Source: Stachybotrys elegans
Lineage: Eukaryota; Ascomycota; Sordariomycetes; Hypocreales; Stachybotryaceae
Direction: 5' to 3'
NCBI GenBank assembly: GCA_020746835.1
Contig: JAGPNK010000001.1
Span: forward strand, 1,674,001 to 1,738,000
DNA length: 64,000 bases
Shown: piece after piece, positions 11,941 through 26,124 of the stretch
Position numbering within the stretch: the stretch's first letter is position 1
Layout: each line of letters begins with the position of its first letter
Program-made: the position numbers and the translations under genes
The notes under the pieces: generated by a model
The model's input: only the letters and a program-made list of their open reading frames with translations
Database searches by the model: none
What the model was told of the DNA's origin: nothing

Positions 11941-14900
11941 ATGGGCAGGTCTCAGACGGCCACTCTACCCTTAATACCACTCGCACGAGGCTCCGTCCTG
12001 CTCCCTGGCCTCGTCCAGAGGATTGTCGTCAACTCGAACCGCCCTGATATCCCCGCTCTCATCGCCCACGTCTACGAGCGCGCCGCCACCAAGGGCCCGG
12101 ATGGCCGCATCGACTCCATCCCTATTGCCTGCATCCCTCTAGCCTCGCCTCTGGTCGGCCCCAACGGCCAGCTCCTTGTGGACAACGGCGAGGAGGTGGA
12201 CAATGCGCAGCTGAAGGACATTGATCCCGCTGCCGCCAACAAGGATGACCTCTTCACCTTTGGTGTTGCGGCCAAGATCATCGGCATCGATGGCCGCGGC
12301 TCTGGCGAGTTTGCCCTCCGCGTCGAGGGTACCTCCCGCGTCCGACTCGATGCTGTGAATCAGCAGCGCCCATTTTTCGAGGGCAAGGTCACATATTTCA
12401 CAGATGAGAGTACGTCGCGGCTTGCCTTGTAGACCAATGAGGTCCATTTTCTAACCGCCTTCCCAGTTGATCCCGACAAGCAGCTTCAGGACCTGATGGG
12501 CTTGCTCAAGATTCGATCGAGAGAACTCGTTACGATTCTCAAGATATCCTCCCTCCTCCCCCGCGCCAAGAATGTCCGCGGACCTTCGCCCGAAGTCTGG
12601 AAGAGGTTGGAGATGCTCGTCATGAAGAGAGAGGTAAAGGAGTCTGGCCTTCTGGCTGACTTCATGGCCAATCTCGTCGAGGCATCCCACGAGGAGAAGC
12701 TGCAGGTTCTAGCCGCTCTGGACGTCAAGGTTAGGCTTACCAAAGTCATCGAACTCCTAGAGCGCCAGATTGGCGGCATCAAGAACAACATCAAGATCAC
12801 CACATTCACCTCGATTCCCGTTCAGATCATCGACCGCCTCAACGACAACCCGTCCAGGAAGTATTCACCCTTGCCCCCGGTCTCCGATGTGGCAGCATTC
12901 ATCGGTCCTCCTGGTCAGATGCCCGGCAGTCCCAACCAGAATGACGACCAGGAAGCCAATGACTTGGAGGAACTTGCACGGAAACTCCAAGCTGCTCAAC
13001 TTCCTCCCGAGGTCTCCAAGACGGTGCAAAGAGAGCTTCGCCGGCTGCAGAAAATGATGCCAGCAAACCAAGAATACCAAGTCACGAGGAATTGGCTGGA
13101 AACGCTGTCAGAAATCCCCTGGGCCACCATGACCGAGGATCGCCTCGGCCCTGATACCCTTACCAGAGCTCGCAAGCAGCTAGACGAGGACCACTATGGC
13201 CTGGACAAGGTCAAGAAGCGCCTCATCGAGTACCTCGCCGTCCTCCGACTGAAGCAAAGCCTCGCGGACGAGGTGTCCCAAAAGATTCAGGCAGCAGAGG
13301 AAGAACAGGCTACCACAAACAAGGCTAGCATTGCCGATGATCCTGCGTTTGATTCAAACGATGCACCTGAAGCTGACTCGCCCAAGGTCGAGATTCTCAA
13401 GTCGCAGCGTGTTGTGGACAAGTCTCCCATCATGCTGCTCGTCGGTCCCCCTGGTGTGGGCAAGACGAGCTTGGCAAAGTCGGTAGCCTCGGCGCTTGGC
13501 CGCAAGTTCCATCGAATCTCTCTCGGCGGCGTTAGAGACGAAGCTGAGATTCGTGGCCACCGGAAAACCTACGTTGCTGCGATGCCTGGTCTGGTCGTCC
13601 AAGGCCTGCGCAAGGTTGGCGTGGCGAACCCCGTCTTCCTCCTCGACGAGATCGACAAGCTCGGCATGGCCAGCGTTCACGGCGACCCGTCTGCTGCCAT
13701 GCTGGAAGTTCTAGACCCTGAGCAGAACCATAACTTCCATGATCACTACGTCGGCATGCCCATTGATCTGTCCAAGGTCTTGTTCATTGCTACGGCCAAC
13801 TCGCTTGACACCATACCAGCGGCTTTGCTAGACCGCATGGAGACTATCTATCTTCCGGGTTACACTACATTGGAGAAGCGTCATATCGCCATGCAGCACC
13901 TGATTCCGAAGCAGATTCGTGTCAATGGACTTGCGGAGGATCAGGTTGACTTCACCCAGGAGGTGGTTGCTAAGATCATCGAGTCGTATACCAGGGAATC
14001 CGGAGTTCGCAACCTCGAACGCGAGATTGGCTCCGTTTGCCGGGCCAAGGCTGTGGAGTTTGCCGAGGCCAAGGACACGCAGCATCTCGAGACATACCGT
14101 CCCAGGCTGACGGTCGAAGATATCGAGGCCATCCTGGGAATCGAGAAGTTTGAGGAAGAGATTGCTGAAAAGGTCAGCCGGCCCGGTATCGTCACCGGTC
14201 TCGTCGCCTATAGCTCAGGCGGCAACGGCAGTATTCTCTTCATCGAGGTTGCCGACATGCCTGGAAATGGCCGTGTGCAGTTGACGGGCAAGCTCGGTGA
14301 CGTCTTGAAGGAGAGCGTCGAGGTAGCTCTGAGCTGGGTCAAGGCGCATGCCTTCGAGTTATCCTTGACCTCGGATCCTACCACGGACATCATGAAGAAC
14401 CGAAGCATCCACGTCCACTGTCCTTCTGGTGCCATCCCCAAGGACGGTCCCAGCAGCGGAATTGGGCAGGCCATTGCCCTCATCTCTCTCTTCTCCGGAA
14501 AGCCGGTGCCCCCGACAATGGCAATGACGGTAAGCTCGAGCCCTGCCCTGTCTCTCGGAGCCTGAGACGTCCATCTATCTGCTACATATCGTGTGCTTAC
14601 ATCTGTGACACAGGGCGAGATTTCCCTGCGTGGCCGGGTTACGGCTGTCGGAGGTATCAAGGAGAAACTAATCGGCGCATTGCGGGCGGGCGTTAAAACC
14701 GTCATACTCCCAGCGCAGAACCGCAAGGATGTCAGAGATCTGCCACAGGAGGTCAAGGATGGATTGGAGATCCTCCACGTTAGGTACGCTTCCCTGTGTG
14801 CCCCTATCCCCCCCTTTCGTGCCTGTACTTCCTCTCCGTACTGTGTTACCACCTCGGCGAACCATTGTTCGTCCCAACCACAAGTCCCGTCTGTGATACT

Positions 14901-15007
14901 GACCCGGCCCTTGTTGCAGTCACGTTTGGGAAGCGATCCGTGTCGTTTGGCCTGATTCGGCCTGGGCCAGCAACGACAACTTCGCAGGCATCGAGAGCCG
15001 ACTTTGA
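11941..15007 (+). CDS. Peroxisomal Lon protease
   Basis: Exons 11941-12409, 12467-14529, 14614-14783 and 14920-15007 give 929 aa. This is an ATP-dependent LonA protease. The LON substrate-binding domain ([20 protein letters not shown]) is at the N terminus. The AAA+ module has Walker A GPPGVGKT (Lys489) and Walker B FLLDEIDK (about 547). The C-terminal Ser-Lys protease has KDGPSSG (catalytic Ser819) and AGVKTVILP (catalytic Lys872). The last residues are ESRL, so the protein ends in the peroxisomal targeting signal SRL. There is no mitochondrial presequence: the N terminus starts directly in the LON domain. Both facts mark it as the peroxisomal paralogue, which degrades oxidised matrix proteins and co-operates with catalase-peroxidase in fungi, rather than mitochondrial Pim1. 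The final two exons are short and decide the SRL end; both junctions keep the frame. Confidence 0.95.
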
Positions 15008-18000
15008 GGCAGCAGCGTCTTCTGCCGTTGGGCCTCCCTCGTCTCGGCAAATGTCGTGCATATACTAGCAATGCCGCATGCACAACACACTCTCTACTCT
15101 TACCATTCTTTCTTCTTCTTCTCTTTATCCAAACGTATGGGGTTTATGGAGTCTTGTACTTGGCTGGTTTAGCATTGGATATGATGTACTAAACTTGTTA
15201 CTAAGTTTTTCTGCACCTTTGGCAACACCTGGCGGGTTGTCCTTTGCAACTCTTGTTCTACATGGCCAGCTCTTGGGCACCGTTGGGCATTCATCTCCCA
15301 CGCGCAAAAGTATGCTGCAGGCGAAGAAGCAGCGGCCCAAGTGAGCGAATACGCACCGCTTGCCGCCAGTGAGAACAACACGGCAGCGTGTGCGCCGTCA
15401 GGGTTACAAGAGACAGTCTCACCTGCTGGGCGAGGTTTGAGCAGGCGACGGGGAAACGGTGTCGGGGCCTATGCACATCAACATGGCGTGACTTTGGCGC
15501 ACCACCAGACGCCGTGGCAAAGGGGGGAACACAGGACATGTCGAGGCGATTCGCGAAACGTGTATGTCTGACTCTAACCCTCACGTCCCCCCGGCAGACG
15601 GTACAACCACTTTGGCCACCAAAAGGCAAGACAAGAGGAGAGAGAGAAGAAGAAAAAAGAAAATAAATAAACAAACGCTATGGCGCCTAAGGAACAGGTA
15701 ATTATGGATCACGACAGCGTGGATAAGAGGGAAGCTATTTTGGAAAGTAACCATGTGAGATATCAACAGCAACCCTTTAGCGACGTTAGTTTTGACTGGG
15801 CAGGTAATAAATTGCTTATTGTTCACGGAAAACAGAGAGCTGAACATGAGACTATTATTTTCACACGCCCCCGATGCGACCAGACTATTGTCTGCTCAGC
15901 TCGCCGCTATCGTGCTAACCACGGCGTCGGTGCTCTCGCATTGAGGACGGGAGGCTGAAAGACGGATCACGAGTCAGTGGCTGGCGTCCTTGCACCGACC
16001 ACGTGGCATTGCCGACAGCAGACTTACCCGTCTACGGGAACTTGGAGAGGAGAGGGAAAAGAAAGGAAAGGTGGCGCAACTTTTGCTTCTTGGATCCAGA
16101 TTCAGACCATGTCTCAGCTCTTATGCAGCGGCCATGGCCGTAGCTTGGTGAGCTGACAAGATGTCTTACATGGCTCCGTCATGGTGTTGCGTGCGATGCA
16201 CGATGCCGTGGGGAGGTCGGAGGGGGGGCGTGGGCGTGTTCTGAGTCACTGACTCTCATTTGCCCGTGGTTTTCAGCCTGGCCTCTCTACACGGAAGGTT
16301 AGACGAGAAGAAGCAGACGCAGCTCCGCAATGGAGAGAGACAATGTACATAGCATTGCCCTCCTCTCTCCCATCTGACTGCCGGCGTCTACCGTGGCGCT
16401 CGGAGCCGGGGTAGACCGAGGCAAGAAAAGGGCACGGATCGGATCTGTGTCGGCTGTTTGTTAGCCAAGGTGAGTTGTCCAGACGAGGTGCCAGAGCATC
16501 TGCCGGAAAATAATCAGCCCATCTCGAGCAACGGGACAAGATCAGAGTCGTGCCGCCGAGTCCCTGGCCTCGGCAAAGAAAAATCTCATCTCACGGGGCA
16601 GACGAAGCGAGGGTTTCCGATATTAGGAGGGGCAGTACTTCGTATGGAAAATTATCCTCCCGCACCACCTCTTCCCACTACCCACGATGGAGGGGGAAAG
16701 GGAAGACTGACGACAGCTATAGGCCGGGGGGTGGGGCTATGGCCTGGATGCCTGTCGACCTTGTTCGGCAGCTTAGGTATCAGGAACAAGGGCTTAATCG
16801 CATGCGGCCAGCGATGCAACGCTCTTCAAACGTCGGGACCTAGCGTACCCGAGCCGTGACCCGGTCTTCTGGAAACTGGCGGTGACGTTCCGTATTCAGG
16901 GCGAGGCTCTGCGAACTGCTGGGAGATAGTTTGGTTGCGCTTGCATCCTCATACCGTCTCGTCTACTTTCGTCTTTGCTCGAAAAGCCGCGCACACTCTC
17001 TGCGTCCGTGTAATCATGGCGATTTGGTGGGAATCCCGCCCCTGCACACGGTCAGTTGCCAGCTGTGGATGCTGCCCGAGCTGAAGAGCTGAAAAGCACA
17101 AGCGGGGTGGAATCATAGAAATCCACGCTCCGTATTGAGGAGAGGGCGGCGGGAGATACATACGGGAGCCTCATCTCTCACGCCCCCATCTTATCTCGCC
17201 TTACCTCATCTTGCCGTACCTTGCCTTGATTCGATCCTTGCCCTAGTATGCACCTCGCAATGTGCTTGTGCTTGTTGGCTGCATGCACATGCACATGGAA
17301 CATAGAACAGGATGGTCACTTTCCGCAGGTCCCCCCACTCCATGTACCCCCCATGCATGGAAGATGGGGATGGGTCATGGTATGGCCAGGAAATTCTCCG
17401 GCTGGCTGGATTCCGGCGACGGAGTGACGGGCAAAGTGGTTCTGAGCAGGGGGTTGCAAGGTGTACTCCATTGGTGAAATCTGAGGGAGATGAGGCCCGC
17501 GCGAGTATTTCTGATCGCGTGCAGTTGCAGGGAAGCGGATAGAGCAAAGACTCCGAGGCAGGGCCAACATGAGGCCCGTGGAGATGCCGGAAGGACATCT
17601 GTCTAGGAGGAAATGCGCATCTTTACATCAAGTTCCATCGATCCATGGCGAGTATGGGGAAGAGGGTCTGGAGAATGTTAGCAGGTACATACAGCAGTAG
17701 GAATGGAGATGGTGATGAAAGCCATGGTGCATCTCCCAACGGCCATCCATCTACATGTTTGGCACTGGCCTCGTCGCTCTCAATTTCCCACGCTCAAGCC
17801 AGTTCGTCCCTTGCCTAGCACGCAGGCTCGTTTGCTGTTGCGCACGGCGCCCATAGCATCCACGGCAGATTCCCCAGAGACCCGCGGCCGAGGGCGTGCA
17901 TGAAGCCGTAGAGACAATGGAGGCCCAGTTCATTGACCGCGGGCCCATCAGTCCCATCGGTCCCATCGATCTTCCAATATGCTCTTGGTCCATCGCAATC

Positions 18001-21000
18001 TATCCATCATCGTCACCGTCGTCACCGCAAGCCCGCCCCTTGTAATCAGCGCGAGCCCCCCTCGCCATTGTAGATGAGGTGGGGAAGAACCCTCGTTGAC
18101 GAGCATGGTGTGGGTGTCGACGATCCTTGCCACGGCATCTACGTTCATGCTCAGCAATGATGGCGGACAGGGATCGGGGGCGCCAAACCTCACCTACATG
18201 CAGTGCTCGCCCTCGAAAGCCGTTGGGCGGGTTATTACGGAGCTTCATCCGTTGTCATCCACTCGGGATAGCATTGGCCGCGATGGTGGCGCGCAGGCTA
18301 CTAGCCAGGGATCTAAGTTGACAACGGCTTGCCGATGGCTCGCCTTCTTCCGCGTTAGCACTTTTTGGCAAGTCTGTAGGGCTTCAAGCATCTCAAAGCA
18401 GCTAGCCACGGGTGGGTACTACTAACACAGGAAATGCTTGGACTTGCTGGAGGTAGGAAAGAGTCTACGACAAGTTAGTAGGGTAGGCCAACACTAACTG
18501 CCTCTGGCCCTACCCTACGCACCTTCCCGTGCATCAAATACTGACCGAGGTAGGTAGGAGTAGTAGTCGATCCTTTGCACTGCGTACCTAAGGCATGAAC
18601 TTCCGGTTGACTAGTATTGTATGCATACCAGTAATGGCTCCAGTGCTAGTAAGGAATCACCAAGTGCTACCTAGGATAGTCAAATGCCCATGGTTGTTGG
18701 AACTAAGTATGGCGATCCAGAATAGGTACTACCAAGGCATAGTAGGCGATCCTCAACCTCGACCACACCAAAACACCCACCGGACCATTGTATGCTACAC
18801 CGCTTATTTACGCTCATACATCATGCTCTCGCTAGAAATGCAGACCGCCCCAGATCTACGACCACGATGCTGCTCGGGATTAATCTCGGAAGGTTACGTT
18901 TGCGTCACGTCGCGTAGGCTGCAGCACATCCGACTCTTTCTGCCTGAGATGAGATGAAGGATCATAGCTTCCGAGCCAATGCCTGCCTGACGAAAAAAGA
19001 AAGAGAAGAAAAAAACCACACGCCCTCCTTGGTGGCGACGGCATGGGTAAGTGGCTTGCTGAGCAGCGAGGATCTCATCCACGGCAGGCCTGTTAACCAC
19101 GGAGGATCACCAGCGCTGCCGTCCTGCAAACCACTTACGACTCCCGGCTGTCGTGCCGTACGGTATGCACACACATCAGAGAGAGTGTCAAACATAAGGT
19201 GCTCCACCCACCGGGACATGATTGCGAGTCTTGAACTTGGCGTGTTTGAGGAACCCGGGCGACGATCCTTGGCCGATGAGAACGAGATTAGATGAGATGA
19301 AAAGGGTGTCAATCTCACATGCATGCGAGCTGGCCGCTCGGCCGATAGGCCTGTCATTGGACAGCAGATTCAAGTTTCTTGTACGGCCAGGTTTCCCACC
19401 ATGGGCGGCCAAGACGGCACAGAGGTCTGCGAGTGGTGACGAGGGGCTACGACGACATCAACCTTGACGCCCAAACTTGCTTTTCCTCCAACCAACATAT
19501 CTGCTTCAGCTGGACTGTCAAGAAGCCCGTCATTTCGTTGGGTAGGCAGGGTTTGACATTGACAGCTGTCTCCACTGAGGATCGCGGCCAAGGTGAGGGA
19601 GACCACGAAATTGAGACAATACGAACCGCAAGTTGCAGCGTGGGCGGGCTCTCGCCCGCCCGCCGTGGAGCCAGGAATCCCTGGCCGCACGAACACCACC
19701 CCCAGCAGCCGTTGTCCCCGCACATCGCAATGCAGCACAGACAGGCGAGGTGGCCTCCCAGATGCCATGTGCCAATGTGCCTGGACCACCCCGGATGGCG
19801 AACAAGCATCTGGCGCTAACAGGACCCTAGGGTAGTACATATCATCATGCCGTGAGTCGTTTTGCCTGCACGTTTTCTCACATCTGAGTCATGGACACAT
19901 GGTTTTGGGCGTTGCCGCTGGGCCCCGTTGCATTTACGTCTCGTCTCAGATACAGCCGAATGTTTGGCGGCTAGCAACCAAACTGCAAACTGCAAACTAC
20001 AAACGATTTTTCTGCCCAAGTCCATACGCCGCTTTGCCTGGGTCATGACAGGTAGCTTGATTTTCAACACGTGCCGGCTCATCCCCACAACAGCTGGTTC
20101 CGGATCAACTCTTATTCAGCGATTGATCATTGCCATGGCGAAGGCAAAGACGGCTAATACACTGGCGCATCACAACACCCATGTCGTGGGCATGTCTTGG
20201 GATATTAATCGCCCCATACAATCCTTGCACATCCCCTCAAGCGAGCTCAACTGTGTTTTGTTCACTTTGGTACGGCAGACACAAGCGAGCGTGCTAAATG
20301 GGCGATCAACTGCTCATTCCACCTCCATGCAGGCCTCATGTGTGCCGGTGCTCCCGTAAGGCTCAGTCGTTCCCTTTTTCCCGCCACTGTCTACGGAGTG
20401 CTACAAATGGAATCAGTGGGGTGGTCGACTGTCTCAGCCAACGTGCGGCAGAAGCGCCAGGGCTCCTGCCGACTTGAATTCCCCTGCTATACCAAAGGCA
20501 GCCTCGGCATTGACGTATGTGGTCTGCGATACTCCGCATACAGCAAAGAATTTCCTTGGACAAATCTTGGCGACCATTTTTGTGCGCAATGCAACCCTCC
20601 CAAAGGCCCCCAACCCCCCCTGCTGTATGCAGCCCGGAGGCCATTTCGTCTGAAAGATGAGATGAAGGGACATGGAAACTCGGCTTGGATCCGGATACAT
20701 GGCCGGAGCATGAGACCCATAAGCCTAATTATCAACCGGGCAAATGTTTGGTCCAAGACATCATTGGCCGAGACCATCAACAAAAGTACATGGACGAAGT
20801 CTCGGTGCTTATCAGGCGGTAACCTGATGATGCTGCGCCCGCAACCTACAACAATATCGCAAGAACCAAACGCTCAGCCTCTACGATCCTTGGATTTGTA
20901 CATGCCTTGGAGATTGACGCCGAGCCGCCCCCACCCACAAGCAGAGCGGTAACATGCGACAGAGAATCATGGCGCCGCTCGTCCACAGCTGGTAGGCTGA

Positions 21001-24000
21001 GGGAAGTGGCCATGGTGAAGTGTCCGTGGTCTAACTGAAGCAGTCGGGCTGCCCCCGAGGGATCAAGCCAACGGCGGACATGGGTATGTAGCACTCGAAG
21101 TCCTGAAGCGGCTGGCAGCGGCTCGGAATATTTACGGCTTTGGCTGAAGTGGTGGTTGCACCGTTGGACGTCGACCCCTGTACCTAGCCTGTCAGCGCAT
21201 CCAGAAACGCGTACTCCGTACAAGACAGATAGTATCATATGTCCTTGCTCTCTGGCACGGTGCCAGCAGGTCAGCGGCTGAAAGGTCTATCTAGGGAAGA
21301 GACCCAGACCATTGAGCTAGGTCTGTCCAGAATTGACAAGATATGCTGAGACGGTGGCCAAGGAGAACCGGACAATGGAGAACCGGATCGATTGGCCGGA
21401 TAAAGGCGGCATGAGCCAAAGGATCTCCAATTGTGGGATCTCAACCATTACCGTTGGAAACGACAAAATGAATCATCTCCGTGGCCCTCCATACTATGCC
21501 AAACTCGCTCGTCGCAACCAGGCTGGTGTTTCCCTTTGGACTTGTTGTTCGGAGGGAAGAGGACACCCATATAGGCCCGCGAGTCGCCTGATGCACGGGC
21601 GACAGGATGCATAAAGGCCATTGGTCGCGCATACTGTCGTCCATGATCTATCTGAAGCACATTCCGCGCAGATGTCTATGGGATGTGTTGGAGAAGGTAA
21701 TTAATCTCTAGTTGCTACCCCACCTCATTCGCAGTCGGTGGCGACGCTTGAGAGCAGGGGTATGGATAGGCTCATAGACCCATGTTCCCTGAATCGCAGC
21801 CTCGCCTGGTTCCGGGATAGCATTGCCAGAGAGAGCTGCACGAAGCCTTGTATGGCCTTTGGTGAGTGTGTGCGTCTGCGCGCGCAGCGTGTGCAAACTG
21901 AGCGGTATGCCGTCATGCCTCAAGGCTCCAGGGGCTTGATCCGGCCAGGGATTATTATTAGACTTGTCAAAGCAGCCGAACACAGAGGCCTGCCATCCTC
22001 ATCCATGGTAGCAGACCCCGAGGATGCGAGTGTTCGCTAAGCCGTTCCTTTGGCTATTATCCTAAAGTTCTTTGCTTATACTGGTACACTGTTGACGCCC
22101 ATGCCTATAGTCTCGGCTACCAAGGTAACATAAATTGCTGCGTGGCTGATGATGATATCTGGCCTCAACGGTTGCGCGTTCCATACCCAAGAAAACCTCA
22201 AAATACCATGGACCGGATTATTGTCATTCTTAGTGATAGATTTGCAAGCAAGTGCTAAGGCGATGATATGCGGGCGTGTCAGCCTCAGGGGTGACGATGG
22301 GAAGTAGCTACGACACTGCATGCGTTCTGGACGGACATGTGATGCAAGCTGTGGATGGAGGGGTTCCCTTTCATCTCGACGGAAGAAGAGGAGGATCGTC
22401 CGGTGTATCGACATTGTCGCAAGGTCCCAGGAGCCAAGGGATAATATGATCATGGCGTCTGTCAAGCGGCCAGTCAGGCCAGACCAACCTCCAACAATTT
22501 ACAGCGAGTTGCTGCGGAGAACGTAATTGGACATAATTAACACGACATGTTAGAGATGGGACGAAAGACGGGATGAGGGGAGAAACTTGATTACGTTTAT
22601 GCGCACGCCCCTATAACTTGACACACTCCCCCATCATAGGCGCTACCTACCTGCACTAAGTAAGGTAAAATACATAGTACTTGTCTTGACCAGGCGGCAA
22701 GCAATCCAATTGGGGCTTTTTTTTTCTTCCTCGCCGGCATGGTGGTCTGTTCACGCAGGCGATGCCCGTCCTAGACCGTTGGAACCACCGATCGGCCTTC
22801 TAACCCGAATGCAGCCTCGAGCGCGTTGCGCTTCCAGCCCTACCTAGCAATAGAGGGCTTGGTGTAAATAGCAGTATGATGCTAGTGAGGTTTTATCGGA
22901 TCATTCTCGCCTGCGCTATTGGCAGAGAAGGTGCTGAGCCCAAGTGGCTGGCTCACTAGCAACTAGCACCGACGCAGTTTCCCTACCAACATACGTGTGT
23001 GTATGAAATTATTGGCAATGAGGCAGGCAATGGCAGCCCGCCAACCCTGGTGCCTGCCTTACCATCACGAGGCTACCTTGTTCACGTTAGCACCCTGCCT
23101 GCCTGTCGTAATGATGACTCCCATATTAGGTAGACAGAGTTTACTCAAGTCACGTCATGACAAAATTTATCTCCGACAGCACCGCGGCTGAGGCACCAAG
23201 CATACATACCACTTGGCACAAATCCACCCCATCCGTTCATTTCTCCCTCCTTGATTCGTCGCCGATGTACACCCACGATCCGGGATATTCTCCTGTCCTC
23301 GCTATTTCCGCGCTTTTTCTTTTCTTTTCATTTCTTTCCTTTCAGAGGCCACGTGCTCCCGCAGCCCCAACAGCTCATCGGTGGCGAGTGGCGTCGAGCG
23401 TGGTGCTCCAAGCAGCGACTACGGCTTGAAAGGACGGGCGTGCATCATGCCACATGTTGTTGTTGGCCGCTGCAACAGATCGCAAAATGACTGATCGACC
23501 TCGAACCGTGTCAGACAACGTGGGATGTCCGAGTGGTCCGTGTCCCCCTTGACTGATGATCATTGTGTGGTCAGTAACTGCTCTCCGTCGCGTGGTAAGT
23601 GTCTCAGCGCCTGAGCTAAGCTTGCCACGGCTGCTAGAGGCTGCCGGATTTTTGCTCTAGGAGAGACTGACGGCCTCACCTAGGTGGATAGAACAGTCCA
23701 GGCCAGGGGTCCAGAGCCACCATCACGCTGGTTAATCCATAATGGTAGGTATATCTGACCCGGGCCCTTGCTAAAAGTTGACCAGTAAAGGAAGCTTCAC
23801 CAGCCCGCTTTTCCCGGCGCCCACCCTTGCCTGTCTCGATACAGGTGTAGCGCCCTCGATGGACCAGCGATACTGCTCATACATACATGCCAGGCGAATC
23901 ATGGACAACCGATGGCATTTTGAGCGTGTTTGACGCGTGCGACGATGTCAGAGATGTCATATGCTGGCCCATAGGCCGACACTGCACCTCGTCTCCCTCC

Positions 24001-24206
24001 GAATTGAGAAAACCGCCATGGCAAGTAGTCTAGTCTACGAGTACCTCAGTACCTTTCTGTCCCAGATGAGGTGTTCATCAGGGCCCCCCCTTGCGCCGAC
24101 CCCTAAAGAGAAGCCGACACGTTGTTATTCCTTGCTGGTCAGACATCCCAGCTCACTCACGGACTCTTGTCTCGCCCGCACAGACGGTGCGTGGTGTGGC
24201 GACCTG

Positions 24207-24234
24207 CCTGTGCCTGTGCCTGTGCCTGTACCTG
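24207..24234 (+). repeat. (CCTGTG)n hexanucleotide repeat
   Basis: Four near-perfect CCTGTG/CCTGTA units plus a partial unit, inside the gene-poor region. It is a simple microsatellite. Confidence 0.85.
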
Positions 24235-24520
24235 CTGGTTACACGGAGCATGTGCAGCTCTCGGTGTGCTCTCAGGCTTCCCCCCTTATCGTCCGACGCA
24301 GGGAGCGCCACCCTGCTCGGTATAGTACATTGACGTGCATATGGGTTGTGTTCCGTATGCAGATGCAGGGTATCGCCCAGCTTGCATGCCTTAACCACCC
24401 ATTCCATTCCCATCTGATCGCGCTGTGTGTTACATAGTACGTATGTACGCGCGCCAACGTCCCAGGCAAGCCGAGTCTACATGCACCTCCCCGGTGTGCG
24501 GACCTTGTGCGATCACCATG

Positions 24521-24545
24521 CGGTACGGTACGGTACGGTGCGGTA
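24521..24545 (+). repeat. (CGGTA)5 pentanucleotide repeat
   Basis: Five tandem 5-bp units CGGTA, the fourth being CGGTG. Successive units contain GTAC, so the tract has local dyad symmetry. Confidence 0.85.
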
Positions 24546-24990
24546 CAGCTGGGGCCGGCCCATCCATTGCTACGGCAAAGTCTGGGACGACGGCTTCTCT
24601 GCTTTGCTGGTGGTAATTTCAATGCTGCAACGCCACAGGACTATGGTCCGGAATAGCTGGACGCCGTTGCAAAGCTCCGGGGATGCTTCTTCATACAACA
24701 ACACAGACTCGGGGACTCTTCTCCCCTGCCCATTGTCTGGCCCAACTAGCAATGGCCCGTCCGCTACCCGCAACCTATGGAGTGCGCCGGTTACCTAATT
24801 CGAGTCATCAGGATGCATCCAGCCTCTCCCTCCCTCTGACCTCCTTTCGATCCAGCTTGGTGGGCGGCTGAGACGTTGGTGGGCTGCTAAAAGCCAAGAC
24901 AGAAAAGAGAGACGGGGAGCCATCAGCTATGTTGGATGCTGATGAATCTCAACATGATACTGAAAAGATACCCGGCCTACTGTGTACACA

Positions 24991-25022
24991 CAGACACACA
25001 GACACACAGACACACAGACACA
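24991..25022 (+). repeat. (CAGACACA)4 tandem repeat
   Basis: Four perfect 8-bp units in the gene-poor region. There are no spacers, so it is not a CRISPR-like array. Confidence 0.9.
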
Positions 25023-26097
25023 CCACACCCTGCCAAGGCAGCTCCTTACGACTCAAAACGCATCCACGCATTCGCTCCTCCAGGTCCAGCGTCCCGCTCC
25101 GCTGTAGCGCAGGGCATTTGGTCTTTGCGCTGGTCTTGCTTTCCCGCCCCGACACAAGCCACGTTTTTTTAGTCGTCGAGTTATTTTCCTTCGGCTGGCC
25201 ATGCCTTTATGGTTGATTCGTCCAACCGTGCCGTTAGGTCACCTCGCGAGTCAATTCTCTCATACCCAGGGGCCAGGAAGGAGGGAGAAGAGTGAGAGAG
25301 AACAAAAAAAAAAAAGTGAGATAGACGCTCATGCAAACTGTAACAGGGCGGGCGGCGCCATGGATCACTTTGGAAGGTCAAGCACCTCAAAGAAGCTAGG
25401 GAGGGTATCTAGAGCACCCAGGTGTGGTCGGCAAGATGATTCTCATTCCCACATTCACTGTAATCCCACTCCACCAGCAACCAATTACAGGTTTTCAGTG
25501 GCATCGGCTTCTGGTAAGTCGAGTCGTCTATTGGACGGACTGGGGGTGTCCCGCCAGAGGATGCCTCGACGATCATCCAATCCATTCAATGGCACACTCC
25601 CGTATGGCTGGGCAATCGGGCGACGGAGGAACCAAAGTACAGGACATGAGACGAAAGAGCAGTACCCCCGAGGGACTGACGCGGCTTGAGATCGATTCCT
25701 GCCGGTCGTCTGGTGCTCGGCGGCATGCCCTCCAATATGGGCAACAGCGCTTATCGCATCCCGACTTGAGCAGCAGACCTTACCTGAGATCCTAGCTTGA
25801 GACTAGAGCGACAAGGTTCCGTGACCATCCACAGAGGACCGCCAACCTGGAACCAAGAAGGTGACGGAAATCTGGAGCAAGACGCGACAGCCACTTTGGC
25901 CAACTTCAGACGGAAACGTCCCGTCCTGACCCTTTCATCAAGACGGATGACACCATCCCAAACTGATGATCACCAATGTCCTATCGACTTTCTTTCCCGC
26001 CATCCCTTCGCTACCATTCATTCCCTCGCCCAGCTTGATCATGGAACATGGACCCTGGTCCCTGATGTCCTGGAGCTAGTCTTCCAGCCAGCAACGA

Positions 26098-26124
26098 GCC
26101 AGCCAGCCGGCCAGCCAGCCGGCC
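26098..26124 (+). repeat. GCCAGCCAGCCGG repeat followed by CATCC-rich tract
   Basis: Two copies of a 13-bp GCCAGCCAGCCGG-type unit are followed at about 26130-26196 by irregular CATCC/CATCCC repeats. They lie in the probable upstream control region of the Zn2Cys6 gene. Confidence 0.75.

Noticed and set aside
14208..15083. Minus-strand frame of 291 codons
   Set aside because: It lies antisense over the well-supported Lon protease exons, uses a non-conserved frame and no known domain appears.
15680..15958. 92-codon frame after an A-rich leader downstream of Lon
   Set aside because: The start context is fair (AACGCTATGG) but the protein resembles nothing I know, and there are no introns or neighbours to support it.
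20338..20952. 204-codon ATG frame in the gene desert
   Set aside because: No recognisable domain, unremarkable codon use and competing antisense frames at the same place; a frame this long can occur by chance in 13 kb.
24991..25022. Regular repeat checked as a CRISPR-like or satellite array
   Set aside because: Units are contiguous without spacers and only four copies exist; it is a microsatellite, and the genome is eukaryotic.
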